From contig JACQVQ010000005.1 of NCBI GenBank assembly GCA_016209685.1, positions 150,655 through 214,654 on the forward strand: 64,000 bases of DNA, given 5' to 3'. The notes beneath the pieces were generated by a model. The model had not been told where the DNA came from, ran no database searches, and saw nothing but the letters and a program-made list of their open reading frames with translations. The DNA comes from Planctomycetota bacterium. GTDB taxonomy: Bacteria > Planctomycetota > Brocadiia > Brocadiales > Bathyanammoxibiaceae. This document shows positions 35,745-45,738 of this stretch, piece by piece (positions within the stretch are counted from its first letter, which is position 1; each line of letters starts with the position of its first letter). The position numbers and the translations under genes were made by a program.

Positions 35745-37382
35745 CTACTGTTTACTGCCTTCTTTAGCCTCTTCTTTTGCCACCTTGACCAGCGTGGCCA
35801 CGGTGCGGTTAGTCTTGGTTAAATACTTCCTGGCCACGCGCATAACGTCCTCAGCAGTAACGGCCTTAATCTTTTCAAGGGCGATATTTATATATTCCCA
35901 GCCGGCAATGGATTCATAGTAACCGATTTCATCTGCAAGGCCGTTGTTGGAATCCAGCCCGCGAATGAAGCCGGCCTCCAGTTGGTTTTTTATCTTTTCC
36001 AGTTCCCATTGGGAAGGAGGTTCCTTCTTCAATTTTTCTATTTCTTCGTATATGACCTGCTCCACCTCCTCGGCGGTGTGGGGGTGTCTGGGGGTCACAA
36101 AGACATAGAAGGTGTCCGGGTATCTGGAGGCCCCGGCATAGGACCTGACCATAACGGCCATCCTCTTCTCTTCTATGAGGGTCTTGTATAGTCTTGCCGT
36201 ACGTCCACTGGAAAGGAGTGACTCTACGACCTCAAGGGCATACTGGTCAGGGTGGGTTACCTGAGGTTTGTGATAAGCTATGGCCACGTTGGGGTTGGCG
36301 TCATATTCTACGTATACTCTCCTCTCACCCCTCTGCTCCGGCTCCACTGTCTCCACCTCTGGTATGGGGGGTTGGGAGGGGATGTCGCTAAAATATTTTT
36401 CTACCAGTTTTATGAACTCTTGCGTCTGGAAGTCCCCAACGGCTATTAGTACGGCATTGTTAGGGGCATAGTATCTGGTGAAGTACTCCTTGGTCCCTTC
36501 CTTAGTAAGTGCGTTTATGTCGGACCTCCAGCCTATTACCGGCCAGCTGTAGGGGTGGGCAGTAAAGGTGGCCGCCCTGAGCTGTTCAAGGAGCAGCCCG
36601 AAGGGGCTGGTCTCAGTCCTCAGCCTCCTCTCCTCCATTACCACGTCCTTTTCCGAGTAGAACTCCCTCAAGACCATGTTCTTCATCCTGTCAGACTCAA
36701 TAAGGCCCCATAGCTCCAGCTTGTTGGTAGGGAGGTCGCAGTAATAAAAGGTGGCATCTTCCCCGGTAGAGGCATTTAACCCTGTGCCGCCATGGCTCAT
36801 GTATATGGACCATAATTCGTCTTTGACCGTTACGTCCTTTAACTTCTTCCTTACCTCCTCCAGCTCGGTCTCCAGGGCCTTAATCTTCCCCTGGTCTGCC
36901 GACGCCCCTTTGTGCCTCTCCCCCTCTACGGCCACCACCAGTTCGTCCTCTCTCTTCAGTAAGGGTTCTTCTATGCTCCAGTCCTTGGTGCCGAAGAGTT
37001 TCGTACCCTTGAACATCATGTGCTCAAAGAGGTGGGATACGCCGGTAATGCCAGGCCGTTCGTTCACGGAGCCTACCTTGTACACTATTCTCAGGGAGAC
37101 GGTGGGGGACTTGTGCCTCTCCAGGGTCAATACCTTCAGCCCGTTTTTCAGCACGTGCTCCTTTACGTCTAGCTTTAGCTCCTGGGCAAGGAGGGGTAGC
37201 GGTGGGACAAGTAAGAGGCAGAACAGTAGTGTACAGATTAGGAGTCTGCCGAGGAAGGATTTGTCACCCTGAGCAGGGCGAAGGGTCTCGTGCGGAGATT
37301 CTTCGCTTCGCTCAGAATGACGGCCGTAGAATTTATTACCCATAGCTTGCCTCCTCAAGGCCTTTCGTAAGGGCGTATGCAA
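35745..37382 (-). CDS. M16-family zinc peptidase (true start probably downstream of 37382)
   Basis: GVSHLFEHMMFKGT (HxxEH); N-terminal SERSEES stretch is repeat-derived. Confidence 0.85.
   Translation of the reverse strand: MHTPLRKALRRQAMGNKFYGRHSERSEESPHETLRPAQGDKSFLGRLLICTLLFCLLLVPPLPLLAQELKLDVKEHVLKNGLKVLTLERHKSPTVSLRIVYKVGSVNERPGITGVSHLFEHMMFKGTKLFGTKDWSIEEPLLKREDELVVAVEGERHKGASADQGKIKALETELEEVRKKLKDVTVKDELWSIYMSHGGTGLNASTGEDATFYYCDLPTNKLELWGLIESDRMKNMVLREFYSEKDVVMEERRLRTETSPFGLLLEQLRAATFTAHPYSWPVIGWRSDINALTKEGTKEYFTRYYAPNNAVLIAVGDFQTQEFIKLVEKYFSDIPSQPPIPEVETVEPEQRGERRVYVEYDANPNVAIAYHKPQVTHPDQYALEVVESLLSSGRTARLYKTLIEEKRMAVMVRSYAGASRYPDTFYVFVTPRHPHTAEEVEQVIYEEIEKLKKEPPSQWELEKIKNQLEAGFIRGLDSNNGLADEIGYYESIAGWEYINIALEKIKAVTAEDVMRVARKYLTKTNRTVATLVKVAKEEAKEGSKQ
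37262..37322. repeat. SERSEES-type repeat (gtcaccctgagc...cgctcagaatgac) in the 5' region of an M16 ORF
   Basis: Inverted repeat encoding HSERSEESPHETLRPAQGDKSF. Confidence 0.85.
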
Positions 37383-37393
37383 TACGCCCCTAC
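37367..37393. repeat. Family A palindrome supplying the argJ stop
   Basis: gtaagggcgtatgcaatacgcccctac. Confidence 0.9.
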
Positions 37394-38661
37394 GTATGAT
37401 ACCTGGCGTTAATGGTCACGTACTTCTCAGAGAGGTCACAGGTCCAGACCTCGGCCTCTGCGCGGCCCAGCCCCAGTTCCAGCCGTAAATCTAGTTCTTT
37501 TCCTTGCATAATGTTTTTGAGCATTGGGGGCAGAGCCCCAATGCTATAGCCCTGGTGCTCCGCCACCAGGGCTTGGATAGGGCTGGCCACAGACGTTCCT
37601 CCCTCAAAAATTAACGACTCGCCAATATATAGCCTGAGCCTTTTTTCGTCAAGGGTAATACCCGTGGCCCCTGCCGCAGATATGATTCGGCCCCAGTTGG
37701 GGTCCTCCCCGTTTATGGCTGTCTTTACCAGGGGAGAGTTGGCAATGGCCCGTGCGATAACCCCGGCCTCTTTTTCCTTCTTAGCCCCTTTGACTATAAC
37801 CCTTACGAACTTGGTGGCCCCCTCGCCGTCCTTTACGATGGCCCTGGCCAGCACCTGGCAGAGGTGTCCAAGGGCCTCCTGGAAGGCGGTCAGGTCTCTG
37901 CCTCTAAGGCATGGCCCCCCACTGGCCCCATTTGCCATGAGGATTACCGTGTCATTGGTGCTCATGTGTCCGTCAATGGTAATCTGGTTGAAGGAGCGAC
38001 TCACTGCCCTCTGTAGACACGCCTTTGACTGTCTCCTGGTGAGCGTGGCATCGGTGGTGATAAAGGCGAGCATGGTAGCCATATTGGGGGCTATCATCCC
38101 TGCCCCCTTTGCCGCCCCTCCAAGGGTGATGGTACGGCCCCCTGTGTCTATCTTCAGCGCAAGCTCCTTGGGGCTGGTATCGGTGGTCATAATCGCCCTG
38201 GTAAACGACCTGCCGTGCTCGGGGTCCCTGCTCATCTTCTGACCGGCCTCTCTTATCCCTGCAAGTATCTTTTCCATGGGAAGCGGTTGACCTATGATGC
38301 CCGTGGAGGCCACAAGGACTTCGGAGGGGGAGAGGCCGAGTTCCCTGGCCGTGGCCTCTGCCATTGCCATGGCGTTGAGGTGGCCCTGGGCACCTGTGCA
38401 GGCGTTGGCGTTACCGCTATTTACTACCACTGCCCTGATGGGTCCCCTCTTGACGGTCTCCCTGCTCAATCTTACCGGGGCGGCCACTATCTGGTTGGTA
38501 GTAAAGAGGGCCGCCGCCCGGGCGGGGCGGTTGGATAGCAGGAGGGCCAGGTCGTAGCCCCCTTGTTTAATGCCACAGGCGCAGGCCCCGGCCAGGAAGC
38601 CAGAGGGTGCCACCACGCCACCAGAAACTTCTTGTATATTGTCTTTAGACATAGATAACAT
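37390..38661 (-). CDS. argJ: Bifunctional ornithine acetyltransferase/N-acetylglutamate synthase
   Basis: VVVNSGNANACTGAQG, GAAKGAGMIAPNMATMLAFITTDA, DPNWGRIISAAGATG. Confidence 0.92.
   Translation of the reverse strand: MLSMSKDNIQEVSGGVVAPSGFLAGACACGIKQGGYDLALLLSNRPARAAALFTTNQIVAAPVRLSRETVKRGPIRAVVVNSGNANACTGAQGHLNAMAMAEATARELGLSPSEVLVASTGIIGQPLPMEKILAGIREAGQKMSRDPEHGRSFTRAIMTTDTSPKELALKIDTGGRTITLGGAAKGAGMIAPNMATMLAFITTDATLTRRQSKACLQRAVSRSFNQITIDGHMSTNDTVILMANGASGGPCLRGRDLTAFQEALGHLCQVLARAIVKDGEGATKFVRVIVKGAKKEKEAGVIARAIANSPLVKTAINGEDPNWGRIISAAGATGITLDEKRLRLYIGESLIFEGGTSVASPIQALVAEHQGYSIGALPPMLKNIMQGKELDLRLELGLGRAEAEVWTCDLSEKYVTINARYHT
37521..37574. repeat. Family B palindrome in-frame in argJ
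   Basis: agcattgggggcagagccccaatgctatagccctggtgctccgccaccagggct; reads ALVAEHQGYSIGALPPML. Confidence 0.92.
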
Positions 38662-38752
38662 CCGCCTCGGGTGAAATAGCCAGTAGCTAGTAGCTGGTAG
38701 CTAGGGGTTGGATTTTTCTCCTAGCTACTAACTCCTAGCTACTAGTTACTGG

Positions 38753-39721
38753 CTATTCCACCAGACCCTGCACAAAATTTGGTAACGCAAAACTCCCCCA
38801 ATGGACCTTGCTATTGTAATACTTGGTGGGGAGTTTCAGGCTGTCGTATTTTTTTTGGAGAAAACCAGTTATCGGGTCATATTTCTTGGAACAGAATGCG
38901 AAACTCCATGTCCCGCTCGGATAAGTCGGTATGTGGGCCAGATACATCTTTACGATAGGGAAGATGTCTTTCAGGTTTTTGTATACCTTCTCAATCGTCT
39001 CGCCGTGGAATATCGGGGATTCTGACTGCGCAACGAATATCCCATCGGGAGATAGTGAGTCACTAATCATCTCGTAAAAGTTCTTCTGGAATAAGACCTC
39101 AGCCGGCCCGACTGGGTCTGAAGAATCACATAAAATCAGGTCGTATTTATTTTTGTTATTAACCAGGAATTTAGCCGCATCCTCAAAGAGGACTCCACCC
39201 CTGGGATTATCAAAACCACAACTAACCTCAGGGAAGAACCTCTTACAGACGTCAACCACCATCTCGTCAATCTCCACCACGAGGGCCTTTTTGACCTCCG
39301 GGTGTCTCAGGACTTCCCTGAGGGTCCCCCCATCTCCGCCCCCGATTATCAGTACCTCCTTCGGGTCAGGGTGGACGAACAAGGGGACGTGCGAAAGCAT
39401 CTCGTGGTATATAAACTCGTCCCTCTCCGTTATCATGATAGAACCGTATAGTACCAGTACCTTCCCAAATTCCTCCGTATCAAGTACGTCAATCCGTTGG
39501 AAGTCGGATTTACCACTGAACAAGACGTCCTTTATCTTAATTGTAAGGCCGACCGTCCTCTTATGTAACTCTGAGAACCAGAGGTTCCATAAGTCTCCCA
39601 TAGATTCTTCTCTGATTATCCCTGCCATCTTGTTAATTCTCTCTGGTTCTAGGTCCTGAATGTTATGGAGTCCAGTCCGCCTAAGGCGGATGTGGCTGGG
39701 AATATCCACTGACGCAGTCAA
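38753..39721 (-). CDS. speE: Spermidine synthase (likely start about 39628)
   Basis: YHEMLSHVPLFVHPDPKEVLIIGGGDGGTLREVLRHPEVKKALVVEIDEMVVDVCKRFFPE. Confidence 0.9.
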   Translation of the reverse strand: MTASVDIPSHIRLRRTGLHNIQDLEPERINKMAGIIREESMGDLWNLWFSELHKRTVGLTIKIKDVLFSGKSDFQRIDVLDTEEFGKVLVLYGSIMITERDEFIYHEMLSHVPLFVHPDPKEVLIIGGGDGGTLREVLRHPEVKKALVVEIDEMVVDVCKRFFPEVSCGFDNPRGGVLFEDAAKFLVNNKNKYDLILCDSSDPVGPAEVLFQKNFYEMISDSLSPDGIFVAQSESPIFHGETIEKVYKNLKDIFPIVKMYLAHIPTYPSGTWSFAFCSKKYDPITGFLQKKYDSLKLPTKYYNSKVHWGSFALPNFVQGLVE

Positions 39722-39736
39722 TGGACTCCAAAAAAC

Positions 39737-40855
39737 TCAGTCCACTACGACGGTGGGGGTTCTTTTATGACAGTTGAATTCTGAGGCACTGCAACTGGTA
39801 TACGCCCCCATGCTCGTTACCAGCAATAAATCCCCCATCTCTAGTTCAGGCAAGACCTTTTTAGTGGATATTACGTCAAACGAATCGCATGTCGGACCAG
39901 CCACCACGCACTGCTCCCTGTTCCTGGTCTTTTCCGAGATGATATTATAATCTGTGTTGTCGTACACCTTTCCGGAAAACGAGTTGTACAACCCATCGTC
40001 AAGGAAATACCACTGCACGTCCTTCCGCCTTGATTTGCCGATGACCTTGGTAATAAGGACGATGGCATCCCCCACCAGAAACCGCCCAGGCTCGGCAATG
40101 ATGCGGGTATCCGGGGGGAAATTGTCCAGCGCCTCATTTATGGGCTCGCAAAATTTTTCAATTGGCATGATACTGCTGGTATACGCTACGGGGAACCCAC
40201 CGCCAATATCTAACAGGTCCAGCCTAATACCTCTTGACGTCAACCTGTCGGCTATCTTCTTGCACGTCATTATCGTGTCCACGTAGGGTTGGGGATTAGC
40301 GGTCTGAGAACCCACGTGGAAGCAGAGACCCTTTACGTTGAGACCAAGAGATACGGCCTCTGAAATTAGTGGTTCAGCCTCACCAGCCTCAGCCCCAAAT
40401 TTGTAACTAAGGTTGACCACACAGTGCGGGTTGGATACCTCAAGCCTCAACAGGACGTTACCCCCTGGTGCAGATTGGGCTATCTTCCGGAGTTCCAGGC
40501 TATTGTCAAAGACGAATAAATCAATCCCCTGCCCGTGTATGAACCTTATCTCCTCCTCTTTCTTGGTGGGATTGGTGTAGATAACTCTGCCGTTACCGGT
40601 ATTAATCTGCAGCCCTTGTAACGTATTAAATTCACCTATTGAGCATATATCAAAATTACTCCCCACCTCGTTCAGTATTCTTACCACTTCAACGTACGGG
40701 TTGGCCTTCAGGGCATAATACAGGCTTACTCTTGGAAGGGCATTGGAAAGTTTACTGTACTTCTCAATGACCTTCTGTTTAGACAGCACGAGCACAGGCG
40801 TGCCGTGCTTCTTAGCAATGTCTCTTGCCTGGTCAAAATCTAAAAAACTATGCAT
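39737..40855 (-). CDS. Fold-type III PLP decarboxylase (ornithine/lysine decarboxylase)
   Basis: YYALKANPYVEVVRIL, FHVGSQTANPQPYVD, LDIGGGFPVAY, GPTCDSFDVI; adjacent to speE. Confidence 0.85.
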   Translation of the reverse strand: MHSFLDFDQARDIAKKHGTPVLVLSKQKVIEKYSKLSNALPRVSLYYALKANPYVEVVRILNEVGSNFDICSIGEFNTLQGLQINTGNGRVIYTNPTKKEEEIRFIHGQGIDLFVFDNSLELRKIAQSAPGGNVLLRLEVSNPHCVVNLSYKFGAEAGEAEPLISEAVSLGLNVKGLCFHVGSQTANPQPYVDTIMTCKKIADRLTSRGIRLDLLDIGGGFPVAYTSSIMPIEKFCEPINEALDNFPPDTRIIAEPGRFLVGDAIVLITKVIGKSRRKDVQWYFLDDGLYNSFSGKVYDNTDYNIISEKTRNREQCVVAGPTCDSFDVISTKKVLPELEMGDLLLVTSMGAYTSCSASEFNCHKRTPTVVVD

Positions 40856-41106
40856 CTAAGGAAACGTGCGGTTGCTCAGTCCTCAGTACGGAGTCTTCGG
40901 ACAACCGGCAACTATCTTACAACCTCCTTTAGTGAAAATACAGAAAGAGCAGATTTGAGATTTTTATTAAACGGGAAAATTCAGGAAAGGTCAAGTCCAT
41001 TTTTCTACTGCCCTTTTTGTTGGTCCCTACCCCCTACTCCCTAGCTTAACTATTTCCTTTACAATAAAGATATTTACCCTAAAATCTTGTAGTGTAGGAT
41101 GCAAAA

Positions 41107-42840
41107 ATGGACGATGTGATCCTGCCCAGAAGATACCTGGTGGGTTTTGATACTGCCCAACTGCCCGAACTTTTTACCGAGGTACTGGTAATTGGCAGTG
41201 GGGTGGCCGGGCTTTCAGCGGCCCTCTCAGCGGCCGAGGTGGCAGGGCCACTCCCGACTAGGGCGTCATCCGCCTCCTCAGGCGCACACCCGGCAAAGAT
41301 ACTCATAGTCTCTAAGGATAAGCTCGGGGAAAACAATACCATGCGGGCCCAGGGGGGTATCGCCGTAGTGCTCTCCCCCGGGGATAGCTTCAGGTGCCAC
41401 ATAAAAGATACCCTGGAGGCAGGACAGGGCCTGTGTGACCAAAAGGTGGTAAAAGAGGTGATACGCAACGGGCCTGTCAGGATAAAAGAGTTGATAGGAC
41501 TGGGGGCGAACTTTGACCGTGCGGTCAACTCTGTACCTCACGGCACGGGACATGGGCCACCCCCGCCTGAAGACGGCCCGCTAGCCCTGTACCGTTCTGG
41601 TACAGGGCTGGACCTGACCAAAGAAGGGGGACACAGCCGCCCCAGGGTGATACACGGCAGGGGAGATTCCACCGGGATGGTGGTAGAAGAGACCCTACTG
41701 GAGGCGGTGGAAGGCAACACCAACATAGACACCATGGACCACTGCTTTGCCATAGACCTTTTAGTGGTAGAAGGGGCCTGTCGTGGGGCGCTACTGTGGC
41801 ACAAACAGAAGGGGAGGTTCATCGTCTGGGCCGGAGAGACCATCCTGGCCACGGGGGGCTGTGGTCAGCTCTACAGGGAGACTACCAATTCTGTGGTGGC
41901 CACCGGAGACGGTACGGCAATGGCCTACCGGGCCGGGGCCACACTGCAGGACATGGAGTTCGTCCAGTTCCATCCCACTACCCTTTACATCGCAGGGGCC
42001 ACCAGGGCACTGATTACCGAGGCCATGCGGGGCGAAGGGGCCATCTTGAGGAATAAATGGGGCGAGCGCTTCATGCCCAGGTATCACCCCATGGCTGAAC
42101 TGGCCCCCAGGGACGTGGTCAGTCAGAGCATACTCCACGAGATGCAGCTCACCGAGCATACCCACGTGTACCTGGACGTAACCCATCTGCCGAGAGAGTT
42201 CCTGGGCTCCCGCTTTCCCCATATCTGCTCCACCTGCAAGTCTTTCCATATAGACATCTCAAAGGAATTAATCCCGGTGAGGCCAAGCGCCCACTACATG
42301 ATGGGGGGTATAAAGGTGGATGCCAGGACACGCACAGGTATCCCACACCTCTATGCCTGTGGAGAGACGGCCTCTACCGGGATGCATGGGGCCAACCGCC
42401 TGGGCAGTAACTCCTTATTGGAGGGACTGGTATACGGTCATAAAGCAGGCAGGGAGGCCTCTCTCTCGTCAAAGCGGCGGCATGGTAAGGTGAGGCCCTA
42501 TCCCCTGGAGGTAAGTATGGAGGCCAAGAGGCTGCGGAGGCTGGACCTGGAGGACATAAGGGACTCCTTAAAGAGCCTTATGTGGAGGTGTGCCGGGGTG
42601 GAGAGAGACGAGAAACACCTCAAGGAGGCTACGGACACCCTGGCCCAGTGGTGGGAATACGTCATGGATAAAGAGTTTCATACCCCTGAGGGCTGGGAAC
42701 TCCAGAACATGATACTCTTGGCAGGCCTCGTTATAAGGGCAACACAGGACAGAAAGGAGAGCAGGGGTGCCCATTACAGGAAGGACTATCCTCAAAGGGA
42801 CGACCGACATTGGAAGAGGCATATCACCTTTAGGGGGTAG
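41107..42840 (+). CDS. nadB: L-aspartate oxidase
   Basis: VLVIGSGVAGLSAALSAAE, NTMRAQGGIAVV, EGGHSRPRVIH, HYMMGGIKVDARTRTGIPHLYACGETASTGMHGANRLGSNSLLE. Confidence 0.88.
   Translation: MDDVILPRRYLVGFDTAQLPELFTEVLVIGSGVAGLSAALSAAEVAGPLPTRASSASSGAHPAKILIVSKDKLGENNTMRAQGGIAVVLSPGDSFRCHIKDTLEAGQGLCDQKVVKEVIRNGPVRIKELIGLGANFDRAVNSVPHGTGHGPPPPEDGPLALYRSGTGLDLTKEGGHSRPRVIHGRGDSTGMVVEETLLEAVEGNTNIDTMDHCFAIDLLVVEGACRGALLWHKQKGRFIVWAGETILATGGCGQLYRETTNSVVATGDGTAMAYRAGATLQDMEFVQFHPTTLYIAGATRALITEAMRGEGAILRNKWGERFMPRYHPMAELAPRDVVSQSILHEMQLTEHTHVYLDVTHLPREFLGSRFPHICSTCKSFHIDISKELIPVRPSAHYMMGGIKVDARTRTGIPHLYACGETASTGMHGANRLGSNSLLEGLVYGHKAGREASLSSKRRHGKVRPYPLEVSMEAKRLRRLDLEDIRDSLKSLMWRCAGVERDEKHLKEATDTLAQWWEYVMDKEFHTPEGWELQNMILLAGLVIRATQDRKESRGAHYRKDYPQRDDRHWKRHITFRG
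41583..41609. repeat. Family G palindrome in-frame in nadB
   Basis: agccctgtaccgttctggtacagggct; reads ALYRSGTGL. Confidence 0.9.
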
Positions 42841-42904
42841 AGCATAGGGGGTAGGGGCTAGCAATCTTTTACTACTCCCTACTCCCTATCCCCTACTCCC
42901 TAAT

Positions 42905-44152
42905 TTACCCCTCAAACCTGCCTGTCACCAGGCTTACGTTATGCCCGCCGAAGCCAAAGGAATTGCTCATAGCCACCTTTATAGCCATTTCCCTGGCATT
43001 GTTGGGGACGAAATCCAGATTGCCGCACTCCGGGTCCGGGTGCTCATAATTAATAGTAGGGGGCACTACGCCCCGTTGTATGGCCAGTACACAGATAATC
43101 AGCTCCACCGAGCCGGCAGCGCCCAGCAGGTGGCCCATCATGCTCTTGGTAGAACTGACAGGTACACGGGGGGCAGAGTGATTAAAGACCCTGTTAATAG
43201 CCCTGGCCTCTATCTCGTCCCCCAGGGGGGTAGAAGTGGCATGGGCATTAATATAATTAACGGCCTCGGGGTTACACCTGGCATCGGCCAGGGCACTGTT
43301 CATGGCATTAACGGCCCCTCTACCACCAGGCTCAGGGGCGGCCATGTGACTCCCATCGGCACTGAGGCCATAGCCCATCAACTCTGCATAAATAGGTGCC
43401 CCGCGCCTCCGGGCGTGTTCCATCTCCTCCAGGATTACAATACCCGCCCCCGCTGCCAGGACAAAACCATCCCTCTCCTTATCAAATGGTCTTGAGGCCC
43501 TTTGGGGCTCATTATTTCTAGTGGAGAGAGCCTTCATATTCATAAAACCTGCCACTCCTAGAGGGGTAATCACCGCCTCTGTACCTCCGGCAATGACCAC
43601 ATCGGCCTCATCCCTCTGGATGAGCCTCAGGGCCTCACCGACGGCGTGGGCACCCGTGGCACAGGCACTTACTACGCCAAGGTTAGGGCCGTGGAGTCCG
43701 TACTCTATAGCCACCATAGCAGCGGAGGCATTTATCATGAGCTTGGTAATCATAAAGGGGGAGACCCTGGAGGGCCCCCGTTCCAGGAGGGTCCTGTGTT
43801 GCTCTTCTAGTTCGTGGAGTCCCCCCATGCCAGAGCCTATAATGCACCCGGCACGCGTAGTATCAATTTTACTGAAATCCAGGCCCGAATCCTTCACGGC
43901 CATCCTGGCGGCCGCCACTGCATACTGTACAAAGGGGTCTAACCTGCGGGCCTGCTTGGGGTCAAACCATTGGTTCGGGTCAAAGCCCTGAACCTCCCCC
44001 GCAAAGTGGACGTCATGCTTACTCGTATCAAAACTCTTTATCTCTCTTATACCACTCTTGCCCTGACAGAGGGCCGACCATAGGGTTTCTTTGTCGCTCC
44101 CCAGGGGGGTAACGACTCCCAGGCCGGTAATCACTACCCTTTCTTTTCGCAC
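42905..44152 (-). CDS. fabF: Beta-ketoacyl-ACP synthase II
   Basis: [75 protein letters not shown]. Confidence 0.95.
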   Translation of the reverse strand: MRKERVVITGLGVVTPLGSDKETLWSALCQGKSGIREIKSFDTSKHDVHFAGEVQGFDPNQWFDPKQARRLDPFVQYAVAAARMAVKDSGLDFSKIDTTRAGCIIGSGMGGLHELEEQHRTLLERGPSRVSPFMITKLMINASAAMVAIEYGLHGPNLGVVSACATGAHAVGEALRLIQRDEADVVIAGGTEAVITPLGVAGFMNMKALSTRNNEPQRASRPFDKERDGFVLAAGAGIVILEEMEHARRRGAPIYAELMGYGLSADGSHMAAPEPGGRGAVNAMNSALADARCNPEAVNYINAHATSTPLGDEIEARAINRVFNHSAPRVPVSSTKSMMGHLLGAAGSVELIICVLAIQRGVVPPTINYEHPDPECGNLDFVPNNAREMAIKVAMSNSFGFGGHNVSLVTGRFEG

Positions 44153-44388
44153 TTCCCAGCCCGCTCCTCAATGTACTTAATAGCGTCCTCTACGGTCTTG
44201 ATCTTCTCCGCATCCTCATCCGGGATATTCATATCAAAGACATCCTCAAGCTCCATGATGAGTTCCACCACATCCAGAGAGTCAGCCCCAAGGTCGTTGA
44301 TAAAGGACGTCTGCGGGGTAATCTTTCCTGCACTTATACCCATCTGTTTGCTTACGAGCTCTATGACTTTTTCTTGAACGGATGGCAC
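44134..44388 (-). CDS. acpP: Acyl carrier protein
   Basis: [44 protein letters not shown]. Confidence 0.95.
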   Translation of the reverse strand: MPSVQEKVIELVSKQMGISAGKITPQTSFINDLGADSLDVVELIMELEDVFDMNIPDEDAEKIKTVEDAIKYIEERAGKCEKKG

Positions 44389-44613
44389 GCCTTACCCTCC
44401 TTTAAAGGACCCTCAAAAGGGAAATACTTTTCTCAAAAGATGCTACTATAATAAATGCCAGGACGTATGTCAAGCAGTCTACGTTGACTTTTTGGGTTCA
44501 GGGACAAGGGGCAGGAACTAGGGGTCAGGGATTAGGGGTCAGAGGTCAGGGATTAGGGATTAGAAAAAGTTTATTTCCCTAATCCCTGGTCCCTGTTCCC
44601 TGTCCCCTAGTTC

Positions 44614-45738
44614 CTAGCTCCTGGCAAGGAACCTCAAGGCGTCAAAGAGGGGGCGTGGATGGAGCTCCCATAGATAGGAAGACTCCAGCGTCCCGGCATC
44701 GGCGCAAAGGGCACATGACTCGGCCCTCCTTATGAAATCTTTGTATCCAGCACCCCCTATTATCTCCCTCAAGCCCTTCTCCCTTACGTTAGCCATTACC
44801 CGTCCAGGACGGGTACAGTCAATGACATCCCCGTTGGTATCTACCCTGAAGACCAGCTTCTTGTAATGGCATCTGTAATGACCATTTGCATTAAATGTAG
44901 CGTACATGCCCAGGCGACGGAGCGCCTGGGCTATAGGGTTGGGGCTCTGTCCCCAACCCCCGACCAGAGCTTCGGGCCGAAGGCTTGTCTCGCACGTTTT
45001 TATAAAGGTATTTAAATACTCGTAAGAATTCAGCACAGGGAACCCCCTGTTCTTGGCGTGTCTGATAAGCTTAAAGGCACTTGACTGTCCTTCCTGAGAG
45101 GGTACTGCATCGGGGTCTATGGGCCTGGGAGAGACTGCATAGTCCAGGGTGTTTATTGCCTGAAAGATAATGGGAAGCCCCTCCTTACGACTGAACCCCA
45201 GTAGACCCTCCACCTCCTGGAGGTTCTCCCTTGTGATTACTGAGATAATTATAGGTCTTACCCCGGCAAAGTCTGCCCTGATAGACCTTATACCGTCTAC
45301 AGCCCTTCTAAAACACCCCGGCAGGCGGCGCATGGTATCATGGAATTCGTTTGGGGCGTCAAAGGATACAAGGAGGGTATCCAGATATGGCCCTATCTCC
45401 CCCACCCTTTCTGGCAGGTTGTAACCGTTGGTAATGATCGTAGTCTTTAGGCCCGCCTCCCTGGCCGAAAACAGCACCTCCCCCAGGTCCTCCCTCAACA
45501 GGGGTTCTCCACCCCAGATTACCACGCTCAGGAAGCCCGACCTCCCAGCCTGGGCATACAAATTCTTCACCTGCCCACTATCCAACTCCACTCCCTCCCC
45601 TTTCCATAGACAGAAGGGGCAGTCAGCATTACATCGGCGGGTGATGAGGTGGGAGAGTATAAAGGGCCTGCCCAGAAACCGGGCAGTCGATAGGGCCCTG
45701 GATAGTCCGGCTATATCTCTAAGTGCTTCTACCCTCAC
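44614..45738 (-). CDS. Radical SAM protein
   Basis: LITRRCNADCPFCLWKGEG, VVIWGGEPLLRED; contains in-frame repeat at 44908-44958. Confidence 0.82.
   Translation of the reverse strand: MRVEALRDIAGLSRALSTARFLGRPFILSHLITRRCNADCPFCLWKGEGVELDSGQVKNLYAQAGRSGFLSVVIWGGEPLLREDLGEVLFSAREAGLKTTIITNGYNLPERVGEIGPYLDTLLVSFDAPNEFHDTMRRLPGCFRRAVDGIRSIRADFAGVRPIIISVITRENLQEVEGLLGFSRKEGLPIIFQAINTLDYAVSPRPIDPDAVPSQEGQSSAFKLIRHAKNRGFPVLNSYEYLNTFIKTCETSLRPEALVGGWGQSPNPIAQALRRLGMYATFNANGHYRCHYKKLVFRVDTNGDVIDCTRPGRVMANVREKGLREIIGGAGYKDFIRRAESCALCADAGTLESSYLWELHPRPLFDALRFLARS
44908..44958. repeat. Family B palindrome in-frame in radical SAM
   Basis: gcccaggcgacggagcgcctgggctatagggttggggctctgtccccaacc; reads GWGQSPNPIAQALRRLG. 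Confidence 0.92.

Noticed and set aside
44134-45738. fabF-acpP-radical SAM as a special lipid (e.g. ladderane-type) cluster
   Set aside because: fabF-acpP adjacency is ordinary; the radical SAM gene alone is not enough evidence for a specialised pathway.
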